Below, piece after piece: positions 28,884 to 37,574 of a stretch of DNA of 64,000 nucleotides; positions within the stretch are counted from its first letter, which is position 1; every line of letters starts with the position of its first letter. The notes under the pieces are model-generated. The model did not search any database. It had not been told where the DNA came from and was given only the letters and a program-made list of their open reading frames with translations. The stretch comes from Acidobacteriaceae bacterium. GTDB lineage: Bacteria > Acidobacteriota > Terriglobia > Terriglobales > Acidobacteriaceae. The stretch is taken from NCBI GenBank assembly GCA_003139095.1, contig PLHW01000072.1:85813-149812 (forward strand), read 5' to 3'. The translations under genes and the position numbers were made by a program.

Positions 28884-29221
28884 GCTGCGACCGCTTCGAC
28901 CGGCTGTTCCGCGCTACAAGTAACACTTCCTTCCGCCTGCAAGGAATCACTCGCCACTAAAGATCGCGCGCACTTCGCCGAAGATGTTCGTATAGTCCCA
29001 AATCGTCGACGGCACGGCTCCATAATGTTCGCGGCCACCCTCCGATTTCGTCGCTCCTGGCGCCGGACCGGCGCGCGAAGTACAGTCCGGATCGAAAAAT
29101 GCCGATGGGAAATTTGGGGTTGTCTCCAGAAGTAAAGATGCCTGCGCGGCGCTATTGAACAGCCGGGGCCACCGGCCCTTGCACTTCGTGAACGGGCACG
29201 GAACGAAAGAAAGTGAGCGTT
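28884..29221. other. Gap between hydrogenase remnant and signalling cluster
   Basis: About 340 bp with no convincing gene. On the reverse strand a frame stays open from about 29200 to a stop at 28947 and ends YGAVPSTIWDYTNIFGEVRA-IFSGE. This is protein-like, but it has no start or known homology that I can name and may be a gene fragment. Confidence 0.35.
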
Positions 29222-29587
29222 ATGGCCAATGCAATCAATGAGGCTGAGCTTCTCGCCCGGCTGGAAGGAGACGAGGAATTGCTTCAGGAGTTGATCGACG
29301 CATTCTTTGCCGAGTCCGGGGAGTCGCTCCAGCAGGTTCTGGACGCGGTGAGCCGCCACGATGCGCCGGGGTTGGACCGGGCCGCCCACAAGTTGAAAGG
29401 CACCGTGAGCCTCTTCGGAGGCGAGGAAGCCACGCAGTCCGCGCTGGTACTGGAGACGATGGGCCGCACGGGCAACCTCGACCAGGCGGAAGCGTCGTCC
29501 CGGCAGCTCCAAGGACTGATGGAAGCGCTCGGGAAGGCGTTGGCGGAGTTAAGGGAGAAACATGTCCAGAGTTCTGATCGCGGATGA
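29222..29587 (+). CDS. Histidine phosphotransfer (Hpt) protein
   Basis: Single-domain phosphorelay carrier of about 121 residues. The phospho-accepting histidine is in DRAAHKLKGTVSLFGG (HxxKG motif), within a four-helix bundle pattern starting EAELLARLEGDEELLQELID. The ATG at 29222 is chosen; a GTG three codons earlier is possible. It overlaps the next gene (REC-GGDEF) by 26 bp, implying translational coupling. The hybrid kinase at 33461-35860 has two receivers but no Hpt domain, so this protein is the natural bridge from it to the REC-GGDEF protein. Confidence 0.92.
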   Translation: MANAINEAELLARLEGDEELLQELIDAFFAESGESLQQVLDAVSRHDAPGLDRAAHKLKGTVSLFGGEEATQSALVLETMGRTGNLDQAEASSRQLQGLMEALGKALAELREKHVQSSDRG

Positions 29588-30509
29588 CGATCGGGTTTCG
29601 TGCAAGCTGTTAGGCGGCCTGCTGAAAAAGTGGGGATACGAGGTCGAAGTTGTGCATGACGGCTTCGCCGCCCGGCGCGAACTGATGAAACCGGATGCGG
29701 CACCGCTGGCGATTCTGGACTGGATGATGCCGGGTTTGGATGGCATTGAGGTGATCAAAGCCGTGCGCTCCGCCGCGCATGAAGCCTATATCTACATTCT
29801 CCTGTTGACGTCGAGGGACCAGAAGGGAGACCTGCTCGAAGGCATGGATGCGGGGGCGGACGACTATCTGAAAAAGCCGTTTGATGCGGATGAACTGCAC
29901 GCGCGCGTGCGGGCAGGCAAACGGATTGTCGATCTCCAGGCAGCGCTGATCCGCGCCAAAAACGAATTGCAATTTGCCGCGACTCACGACACGCTCACTA
30001 CGCTTTGGAATCGCGGCGCGATCATCGACTTACTGAAGAAAGAACTTTCTCGCCGCAAACGCACCGGGGGTGAGCTCGGCATCGTCATGGCCGATATCGA
30101 TCATTTTAAAAAAATTAACGACCTGTACGGGCACCTGGTCGGCGATGCGGTCATCCGGGAAGTGACGCGGCGGCTGTCGTTGGGCGTACGACCGTATGAC
30201 GCCGTCGGGCGCTACGGTGGAGAAGAATTCCTCATCGTCTTCCCAGCCTGCAATTTGTCCGCCCTGGCGACCAGCGCGGAACGCCTGCGCTGCTCGGTTG
30301 CCGATGAGCCAATCGAGACTAATGCCGGCCCGCTCCCGGTTACGCTCAGTTTCGGTCTCGCTTCGGCCGAGCAGATTGAGGCGGCATCGCTCAATCCGGA
30401 ATCCCTTTTAGGCCTCGCCGACGAGGCCCTTTATACCGCCAAGGCTCTGGGCCGCAACCGCGTGGAACCGGCGGCGGCAATGCTGGCAAGCGCGCCGTCA
30501 GGCGGCTGA
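29562..30509 (+). CDS. Response regulator diguanylate cyclase (REC-GGDEF)
   Basis: A receiver domain comes first (MSRVLIADDDRVSCKLLGG, phospho-Asp in AILDWMMPGLDG, KPF lysine). A short coiled linker follows, then a GGDEF domain with THDTLTTLWNRGAI, MADIDHFKKINDLYGHLVGD and the active signature YGGEEF. RPYD five residues before the signature is an RxxD product-inhibition site. It therefore makes cyclic di-GMP from two GTP, controlled by phosphorylation. It is co-transcribed with the Hpt gene (overlap) and lies upstream of a TonB receptor, YfiR-like protein and hybrid kinase in the same direction. Confidence 0.95.
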   Translation: MSRVLIADDDRVSCKLLGGLLKKWGYEVEVVHDGFAARRELMKPDAAPLAILDWMMPGLDGIEVIKAVRSAAHEAYIYILLLTSRDQKGDLLEGMDAGADDYLKKPFDADELHARVRAGKRIVDLQAALIRAKNELQFAATHDTLTTLWNRGAIIDLLKKELSRRKRTGGELGIVMADIDHFKKINDLYGHLVGDAVIREVTRRLSLGVRPYDAVGRYGGEEFLIVFPACNLSALATSAERLRCSVADEPIETNAGPLPVTLSFGLASAEQIEAASLNPESLLGLADEALYTAKALGRNRVEPAAAMLASAPSGG

Positions 30510-30772
30510 TGGGGCCGAAGAGGTTCCGCTCTGAACGCAGGAATCACGGTCGGCTACTGAAAAGAAACGGTTGCGCGGAGTGACAAGGGTTGCGGAGGTC
30601 ACTCCCTCTAGTCCACAACCTTCCGGTCGACCAATCGGTTGATCTCCATAAAGTCTCCCTGTACCCTCGCCGATCTTTGCCTATGGGAAGGCCGCGCCGC
30701 CAGCGTGTTTTCGCGCGCTTTCTCGACGAAGATAGAGCCATTTGCTCGACATAGCGGGAAAGGGGATTTTTC

Positions 30773-32803
30773 TTGAGCATCGATATGGGGAAAGCAATCG
30801 GGATGATCGACACAAGCAAATTTCGTGCGGTTATAGTGGCGTCATTGCTTCTTGTGCTCGCCACCTATGGCATGTCTCAACAAACTTCGACTCAGCAGAA
30901 TTCCGGCAATGAAACGGCTGACCTGGCTTCCATGGATCTGGAGCAGCTGATGAACCTCAAGGTTACGACGGCGTCTCTATTCAGCGATACGTTGTCCCAG
31001 GCGCCGTCGATTATGTCGGTCGTCACCAGTGACGAACTGCGCCGTTTCGGCGGCCTCACGCTCGGAGAAATCCTCGATCGCGTTCCGGGGCTAACCCAAT
31101 CCAGCCAGTACTTCACCGACCGCAGCCTGATTGCCGCCGATGGCGACCAGACAAAAACCTCCGGCGCCCACATTCTGTTCCTGATCAATGGCCGCCCCAC
31201 CCGCGAAGTCATGGAAGGCGGCATTATCTCCGATCTGCTGGAATCGTTTCCCGTCGAGATCCTCGAGCGCATCGAAATTATTCGCGGACCCGGATCGGTG
31301 CTCTATGGCTCCAACGCCTTTTCCGCGGTCGTGAACCTGATCACGCGGAAGGCGGAAGGAAACCAGGCGAGCGTGAAGGGGATGGGGGGAGCCAACGGCG
31401 CCATGGCTGCCTCCGGACACTTCACCTATAAGCGGGGCGACTTCAGCATGGTTGGCGCTTCGCAGATTCACGAAGCGCCGGACTGGAACTTGGTCTACCT
31501 CGTCCCGCCTCCCCTGCAGCACAACCCAGACGCTCCGCCCGAACCGCCTTTCCACGACACCTATCTGGTCGACCGCGGCACGGGCGATTATGTGGGCATG
31601 AATTACAAAGGCCTGAGTTTCATGTCCGCCTTCACCGAGTGGCAATCCACTGCCTTCGTGCAAGGCGCCGTCGGGGAAACCCGCCAAACGCGCGACTTCG
31701 CCGACCTCGGATACGAACACAAAGTCCGCGACAACTGGGACATGAATTTCAACGGAACCTACACCCGGACAACGTTTATGACGTTCGCCTATCCCTATAC
31801 CGACCGTGATTCCAAGGAATTTGTTGCCGAATGGACGAACCTGATCACGCTCACTTCCAAGGACCGCCTGACCGCCGGCATTCTCTTTAGCCGCATTTCC
31901 GGTACCGAGGTGGCCAGCATCGACCACAGTGCCGAGGACGCCGGGGGCAACCGTCCCGCGGGCGGCTTCTATGCCCAACTCGATCACCAGTTACTTTCCA
32001 CTGTGAAACTGGTCGGAGGTTTCCAATCCAATAAGTTCGCGGGCATCCCTTTCTCCACCGTCCCAAGGGGTGGCGTGATCTGGAGCCCATCGCACACCGT
32101 CAGCATCAAGGCGCTTTATGGCGAGGCGTTCCGTCCGCCCAGCCTGGACGAAACTTCGCTCAATATCCCAGACATCCATGGCAACTCCAACCTTCGGCCC
32201 GAACTCGTCGAGTCCTTTGACCTGGGCGTGGATTTGCAGTTCTCGCACCTTCAGCTCGGCGCCAACTATTTTCATAATCACCAGATTCACAGCATCATTA
32301 CCGTTGGCGAAGCTCCGATTCACTACGAGAACCTCGGCGGAGTTGTCTTTAACGGCGTCGTCGGCGAAGGCAAATACTTTTTCCGCAAGGACTTCTTCGC
32401 GCAGGGCTCGTTCCTCTATCAAACCAATCGCGACCAGACCGGAACGAGCAACGTCACACCCATTCCAAATTATGGCTTTAAGAGTGGCGTGAGTTATGAG
32501 AGCAGCCGCGGCCTGGTTCTTGGAATTTTCGATGTTTCCGACGGAAAACCCAAGCCCTACGCCTTCAATGTGAATCCTCTCACGGGCTGGCACAACAGTC
32601 TGAACGCCGAAGCTCGTCAGGATGTTTCGAGGTATCTGCACATGTCAGAAAGAAACAGCGTGGCCATTGTCGCGCATGCGAACGATCTCCTGGACCAGGC
32701 GGTTTGGCTGCCGGGCTTTGGCTTTTTCAACATTGACAGCATTCCCGTACAACAGGGCCGGACTGTCTATGCCGGACTAGAGTTCTCCCGCGGACAGCGC
32801 TGA
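30773..32803 (+). CDS. TonB-dependent receptor of the signalling cluster
   Basis: Outer-membrane receptor of 676 residues. A signal peptide (FRAVIVASLLLVLATYGMS, QQ) is followed by a plug domain with QAPSIMSVVTSDELRRFGG, EILDRVPGL and EIIRGPGSVLYGSNAFSAVV (highly diagnostic), then a beta-barrel ending near GLEFSRGQR. The TTG at 30773 is supported by AAGGGG 7-8 bp upstream; an ATG lies four codons in. The plug contains an MDLEQLMNLKVTTAS segment seen in receptors of this group. It is followed by a YfiR-like gene and a membrane kinase, suggesting a sensing rather than purely uptake role. Confidence 0.9.
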   Translation: MSIDMGKAIGMIDTSKFRAVIVASLLLVLATYGMSQQTSTQQNSGNETADLASMDLEQLMNLKVTTASLFSDTLSQAPSIMSVVTSDELRRFGGLTLGEILDRVPGLTQSSQYFTDRSLIAADGDQTKTSGAHILFLINGRPTREVMEGGIISDLLESFPVEILERIEIIRGPGSVLYGSNAFSAVVNLITRKAEGNQASVKGMGGANGAMAASGHFTYKRGDFSMVGASQIHEAPDWNLVYLVPPPLQHNPDAPPEPPFHDTYLVDRGTGDYVGMNYKGLSFMSAFTEWQSTAFVQGAVGETRQTRDFADLGYEHKVRDNWDMNFNGTYTRTTFMTFAYPYTDRDSKEFVAEWTNLITLTSKDRLTAGILFSRISGTEVASIDHSAEDAGGNRPAGGFYAQLDHQLLSTVKLVGGFQSNKFAGIPFSTVPRGGVIWSPSHTVSIKALYGEAFRPPSLDETSLNIPDIHGNSNLRPELVESFDLGVDLQFSHLQLGANYFHNHQIHSIITVGEAPIHYENLGGVVFNGVVGEGKYFFRKDFFAQGSFLYQTNRDQTGTSNVTPIPNYGFKSGVSYESSRGLVLGIFDVSDGKPKPYAFNVNPLTGWHNSLNAEARQDVSRYLHMSERNSVAIVAHANDLLDQAVWLPGFGFFNIDSIPVQQGRTVYAGLEFSRGQR

Positions 32804-32889
32804 CGCAGATTGCGGCGGGCAGCGTGCGGTGGTGCATATTGAGCACAAGACCTAAACCGAAAACCGATCGGCCTGCGCGCCCGCCCGCA

Positions 32890-33450
32890 ATGCGTAGTTG
32901 GAGCGTACCGGCCGCGCGAACACTCTTGCTGCTGGAGATGATCCTCCTCATCTTCGGACTGGCGGCGCGCGCGCAGGAAACCGAAGAATACCGCGTCAAG
33001 GCGGCATTTCTGTTTCACTTTGCGCAACTGGTCGATTGGCCCGTCGGAGCGCTCGGCGATGACAAACAACCGCTCACCGTATGCACCATCGGCAAAGACC
33101 CTTTTGACGGGAATTTGGAAACCATGCTGCAAGGAAAATTAATCGGTGCCAGGCCTCTCCAAGTCCGCCACTTGAAGGAGCGCACGGAAATTCACGGCTG
33201 CCAGCTTCTGTTTATCGGCAACGGCGAACGCAAGGGTGTCGCATCCTTGCTCGCGGCACTGAAGGACGAGGCTGTACTCACCGTGGGTGAGAGCGACGAT
33301 TTCGTCAAGCAGGGCGGAATGATCGACCTGAGCATGGAAAACAACAAGGTGCGCTTCGACATCAATCTCGATGCCGCCGTGCGCGCGAAACTGAAGATCA
33401 GTTCGCGCCTTCTGGTCCTCGCTAAAAACGTAGTTGGGAATCACCCCTAG
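32890..33450 (+). CDS. YfiR-like periplasmic protein (DUF4154)
   Basis: Exported protein: signal peptide ([23 protein letters not shown]), then the family pattern [59 protein letters not shown]-like ([20 protein letters not shown]) and [20 protein letters not shown]. In Pseudomonas, YfiR binds the periplasmic domain of the diguanylate cyclase YfiN and keeps it off. Here the gene lies between a TonB receptor (86 bp before) and a membrane hybrid kinase (10 bp after). It could restrain the kinase in the same way. ATG 32890 was chosen over GTG 32824 because the signal peptide then starts normally. Confidence 0.9.
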   Translation: MRSWSVPAARTLLLLEMILLIFGLAARAQETEEYRVKAAFLFHFAQLVDWPVGALGDDKQPLTVCTIGKDPFDGNLETMLQGKLIGARPLQVRHLKERTEIHGCQLLFIGNGERKGVASLLAALKDEAVLTVGESDDFVKQGGMIDLSMENNKVRFDINLDAAVRAKLKISSRLLVLAKNVVGNHP

Positions 33451-33460
33451 GAAGCGGGCT

Positions 33461-35860
33461 ATGTCATTCAAGAACGCGTCCATCCAGACCAAGCTGGCAT
33501 TCTTGATTCTGTTTGCCACCTTGTTCGCTCTGGTTCTGGCATTCGCCGGCTTCGGCCTCTATGAGCAATCGAAGTTCCGCCACGATATTGCCCAGGAAGT
33601 CTCGACTTTGGCCGGTACGTTGGGCGCAAACATTGCCGCCTCGATCGCCTTCGACGACTCCAAAACTGCCACGGACATGTTGGCCGCACTCCGGGCCGAC
33701 CCGAACATCCAAGCCGCCTGTCTCTTCGACAACCTGGGCAAAGTCTTCGCCACCTATCGGCGAACCGGGCTTCCAGCAGATTTCCCCATGCCCGCGCGGC
33801 AACCGGAAGGAGACTACTTTCAGCCGCAAACTCTCACGCTGGTTCGCATCGTTTCCCTTAACAGCGAACCATCCGGAACGATCGCCATTGTTACGGATCT
33901 AAGCGGCTTCCGCGCCAAGACCATGCAGTACTTGAAAATCGGCACCCTGGTGCTGGTTCTGGCCAGTCTCATCACGTACGTGATCTCCGCCCGACTGCTG
34001 CAATCCATCACCAGTCCGCTGCGCCAGCTCGCCGATGTCGCCACACGCATCTCTCGCGCAGAAGACTACTCGCTGCGCGCGACCCTGTACGGCAACGACG
34101 AAATCGGAAAGGTCGTCGCCTCTTTCAATCAGATGCTCCAGCGCGTGCAGCAGCGCGACCTCGCGATGCTCACCGCCAATGAAGACCTGGAATTGCGCGT
34201 ACAGCAAAGAACCAGGGAGTTTGAAAAGGCCCGCGACGTCGCCGAAGAAGCCAGCCGGGCAAAAAGCGAGTTCCTCGCCAACATGAGCCATGAGATCCGG
34301 ACCCCGCTGAACGGCATCATCGGCATGACAGAACTCGCCCTCGACACCACTCTTACCCCGGAACAGAAAGAATATCTTCAGACCGTCAAGTTCTCATCCG
34401 ATGCGTTACTGGCCGTTATCAATGACATCCTGGATTTCTCGAAAATCGAAGCGGGCAAAATTGACTTGGAAGAGGCCGATTTCAATCTACGGGAGTGCCT
34501 CGAATCCACCGTCCGCTCGGTGTCGGTCCGCGGCAGCGAGAAAGGTCTGGAGCTGATCTGCGGCGTCGATGCCGATGTCCCCGAGTTCGTTCGCGGCGAC
34601 TCGACTCGTCTTCGCCAGATCGTGATCAATCTGATTGGCAATGCCATCAAGTTCACCCAGCAGGGTGAAGTGTCATTGCTGGTAACAAGAGACACGGAAA
34701 ACTCCCCGGAGGGCGCGGACACTTGTCCCATCCACTGTGTTGTGACGGACACCGGAATCGGCATCCCGAAAGAAAAGCAGGACATGATTTTTCAACCCTT
34801 TTCCCAGGCCGATACCTCCACCACCCGCAAGTATGGCGGCACCGGCTTGGGGCTCGCCATCACCACTCGACTGGTGCACATGATGGGCGGCCGGATTTGG
34901 CTCGAAAGCATCGTGGGCAGGGGCACGCAATTTCACTTCACCGTGCAATTCAAAACTTCGCAGATCAAAAGCCAGGGTGCAGCCGGACCGTCTCCGATTC
35001 TGGTCGGAGTAAGAGTACTGGTCGTCGACGATAACCACACCAATCGCTGCATCCTGGATGGAATATTTTCCCATTGGAAGATGCAAGCAAAATTGGTCGA
35101 GAGCGCCGACGACGCGCTAGCGGAACTGGTAGCCGCCCGACTCTCCAATGAGACCTATGACCTGATCGTTACCGACATGCATATGCCCGGAAAAGACGGC
35201 TTCGACTTGGTCCAGCAAATAAGAGCAGACCCCGGCCTCACCAGCGCCAAGATTATGATGCTCGCTTCGGGCAGAAGTCATGGAGATGCGAACCAATGTA
35301 AGTTGTTGGGGATTTCCACACTTTTGTCCAAGCCGATCCGTCAAGCCGACTTACGGGACGCCGTGCTTGGCGTTCTGAGCGCAGGCCTGGTTGCCCCGAC
35401 ACAGTCTGACGCGAACCAGCAGCCTGCACAGCACCCGCAGCCGCGAAAAGTGCTCAAGATTCTCCTGGCCGAAGACAACCTGGTCAACCAAAAAGTGGCC
35501 AAACAACTGCTCGAAAAGCGGCACCACACGGTGGTGGTGGCAGGCACCGGAGTTCAGGCTTTGGAGGAGCTAGAAAAACAAAGCTTCGATCTGGTGTTTA
35601 TGGATGTTCAAATGCCCGATATGGACGGCCTGGAGGCAACCTCCAGAATTCGCGTGCAGGAAAAAACCACCGGCGCCCACCTGTTCATCATCGCCCTGAC
35701 CGCCCATGCCATGAAAGGCGATCGCGAGCGTTGTCTGGAAGGCGGCATGGATGACTACTTGACGAAGCCGATTCGTCCCAAGGAATTGGACGCGATTCTG
35801 GAGAAATATTCGGGAGTGGAGCCAGAGCCTCAGTCATATTCCGCCGGCGCTGGAATCTGA
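33461..35860 (+). CDS. Membrane hybrid histidine kinase with YfiN-like sensor domain and two receivers
   Basis: Domain order in the 799-residue protein: TM1 (about 11-33), a periplasmic CHASE8-like domain ([36 protein letters not shown]), TM2 (about 159-177), HAMP, coiled coil, HisKA with H277 in [15 protein letters not shown], HATPase ([40 protein letters not shown]), receiver 1 ([11 protein letters not shown]) and receiver 2 ([16 protein letters not shown]). There is no Hpt domain. The sensor part is like that of YfiN/TpbB, whose output is GGDEF rather than kinase. ATG 33461 lies 11 bp after the YfiR-like stop, so they are coupled. Signal flow probably goes through the separate Hpt protein. 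Confidence 0.93.
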   Translation: MSFKNASIQTKLAFLILFATLFALVLAFAGFGLYEQSKFRHDIAQEVSTLAGTLGANIAASIAFDDSKTATDMLAALRADPNIQAACLFDNLGKVFATYRRTGLPADFPMPARQPEGDYFQPQTLTLVRIVSLNSEPSGTIAIVTDLSGFRAKTMQYLKIGTLVLVLASLITYVISARLLQSITSPLRQLADVATRISRAEDYSLRATLYGNDEIGKVVASFNQMLQRVQQRDLAMLTANEDLELRVQQRTREFEKARDVAEEASRAKSEFLANMSHEIRTPLNGIIGMTELALDTTLTPEQKEYLQTVKFSSDALLAVINDILDFSKIEAGKIDLEEADFNLRECLESTVRSVSVRGSEKGLELICGVDADVPEFVRGDSTRLRQIVINLIGNAIKFTQQGEVSLLVTRDTENSPEGADTCPIHCVVTDTGIGIPKEKQDMIFQPFSQADTSTTRKYGGTGLGLAITTRLVHMMGGRIWLESIVGRGTQFHFTVQFKTSQIKSQGAAGPSPILVGVRVLVVDDNHTNRCILDGIFSHWKMQAKLVESADDALAELVAARLSNETYDLIVTDMHMPGKDGFDLVQQIRADPGLTSAKIMMLASGRSHGDANQCKLLGISTLLSKPIRQADLRDAVLGVLSAGLVAPTQSDANQQPAQHPQPRKVLKILLAEDNLVNQKVAKQLLEKRHHTVVVAGTGVQALEELEKQSFDLVFMDVQMPDMDGLEATSRIRVQEKTTGAHLFIIALTAHAMKGDRERCLEGGMDDYLTKPIRPKELDAILEKYSGVEPEPQSYSAGAGI

Positions 35861-35987
35861 AACAGCGGCTGCGTGCGAGTGCCAGCCACGGGGAGACAAT
35901 GTGCCCGTCGGTCTGCTGCAAACTCGAAGCAACCGCTTGCCCTGCAAAAACTGAAGCCCGGATGTACTGCGACTTCAGGCGCGTTCC

Positions 35988-37199
35988 CTACACGAAGACC
36001 TCTCCCGGCAACGCGGTCAAAGTCCGCATGGCCAGCGTGTTTTGAACGATTCGCCGCAGTGGCTGAGGCGCCGTAGTGTCAATCTGCTCGCGTTCGATCC
36101 GCAACTTCAGGGCGCGTTCAATCTGACGCAATTCCAGCACCTCGACTCCCGTCACCAGCGTGGAAGCGCGCCCCTGCAATCCGGCTCGGCCGGTGCGCCC
36201 CACTCGATGGATGAAGTCTTCCGCCATCTTGGGCAGGTCGTAGTTGATCACGTGCGCCACCTCGTCCACGTGCAAGCCACGCGCTGCGATATCGGTCGCC
36301 ACCAGCACCTGGAAGCTGCCGTCCTGAAATCCGCTGAGCGCCCCATTCCGCTGCGACTGCGAACGATCCCCATGAATCATCGCGGCGTTGAAGCCGTCCC
36401 GCACCAGTTGCTTGGCCAGCCGTTCCGTGCCCCGCTTGGTGCGGGTAAAGATGAGCGTCTGTCCCTTTTCCGCATAGAGCAGTTGCCGGACCACGTCCAG
36501 TTTCTCTCCCGGCCGCACTTCGTACGCCTTCAGCTCGACGCTTTCGGCGGGCTTGAGCACCGAACCGAGCGCGATCCGCACCGGTTCGCGCGTGTAATCG
36601 TTTACCAGCCCGGCCACCGATTGCTCCAGCGTGGCTGAGAAACACAGCGTCTGGCGTTGCCGCGGCAGCGCCCCGACAATCCGCCGGATTGCCGGCAGAA
36701 AGCCCATATCCAGCATGCGATCGGCTTCGTCCAGCACCAGCACCTTGATGTGTCGCAGGTCGGCGAACTTCCGCGTCATCAAATCCTGCAACCTTCCCGG
36801 CGTCGCAATCACCAGGCTCGCGCCCGCGCGCAGGCTCTGGATTTGCGACTTTTCTGACAGGCCGCCGACGATGAGCGCCGCCTTTGTAATGCTCTTCGTG
36901 CGCAGCTGCTCGAATTGCTCGTGGACCTGCATGGCGAGCTCGCGCGTCGGGAGCAGTACCAGCGCAGTCGTGTTACGCGCCGTCTCCCGGTTCGGCGTTT
37001 CCCGGTTCAGCATTTCCATGATCGGAATCAGAAACGCCAGTGTCTTGCCCGTGCCCGTTTGGGCAGTGCCGATGATGTCCTGGCCTTCAAGTGCGGGAGG
37101 AATTGCACGTTCCTGGATGGGGGTGAGCTTGGTGAATTGAGCCGCCGCCAGCGTCCGCTGCAACGCCGCGGACAGGGGCAGTTCGGTAAATGTTGTCAT
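35988..37199 (-). CDS. rhlE: DEAD-box RNA helicase, RhlE type
   Basis: ATP-dependent RNA-unwinding enzyme. Motifs in order: Q motif (FTKLTPIQERAIPPAL), Walker A AQTGTGKT, PTRELA, TPGRL, VLDEAD, SAT, then helicase domain 2 with TDIAARGLHVDEV and HRVGRTGRAG. About 403 residues from ATG 37199 (MTTFTELPLSAALQRTL), the core without a long C-terminal tail. RhlE-type enzymes act in ribosome assembly and cold adaptation. It stands alone, convergent with the kinase gene. Confidence 0.94.
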   Translation of the reverse strand: MTTFTELPLSAALQRTLAAAQFTKLTPIQERAIPPALEGQDIIGTAQTGTGKTLAFLIPIMEMLNRETPNRETARNTTALVLLPTRELAMQVHEQFEQLRTKSITKAALIVGGLSEKSQIQSLRAGASLVIATPGRLQDLMTRKFADLRHIKVLVLDEADRMLDMGFLPAIRRIVGALPRQRQTLCFSATLEQSVAGLVNDYTREPVRIALGSVLKPAESVELKAYEVRPGEKLDVVRQLLYAEKGQTLIFTRTKRGTERLAKQLVRDGFNAAMIHGDRSQSQRNGALSGFQDGSFQVLVATDIAARGLHVDEVAHVINYDLPKMAEDFIHRVGRTGRAGLQGRASTLVTGVEVLELRQIERALKLRIEREQIDTTAPQPLRRIVQNTLAMRTLTALPGEVFV

Positions 37200-37574
37200 T
37201 CGAATTTTTACTTTCTGGTGAGGCTGGTTGCCACGCACCCAGACCTACGTCGGGAACTGGCGCGCCGCTCACATTTGTTTCTTTGGATTTCACGCAAATA
37301 AACGGAAGGCAGGAAATGCGGAGATGAATCTGGTCAAACTAGCAACCACCGCGTGACGAGCAAACCGTGAAAAGGTGTTAACAGCATCATACCAGACGTT
37401 GACGGAGGCCAACCGCCCAAATGGCCATAGGGTAGTACCTTAGTTGAGGCACTACTGGGCCAATGGCAAATGGAAATGATGCAGGACCGGCCTGAGGTGC
37501 CGGCCCGAGGTGCAGAGATTGCAGTTGCTGGGTGCTGCCGGCTCCCACCAGGGTGGGCACCCCAATTCTCGCCG
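37200..37574. other. Non-coding gap
   Basis: About 375 bp between the helicase start and the end of the GH13 gene. It contains ggtgccggcccgaggtgc-like near-repeats and a short AT-rich portion near 37300-37330, but no recognisable gene. The long forward frame crossing it is antisense to the GH13 gene. Confidence 0.4.

Noticed and set aside
30510-30772. Riboswitch upstream of the TonB receptor
   Set aside because: Looked for a cobalamin-type conserved box and other known aptamer cores; none was recognisable.
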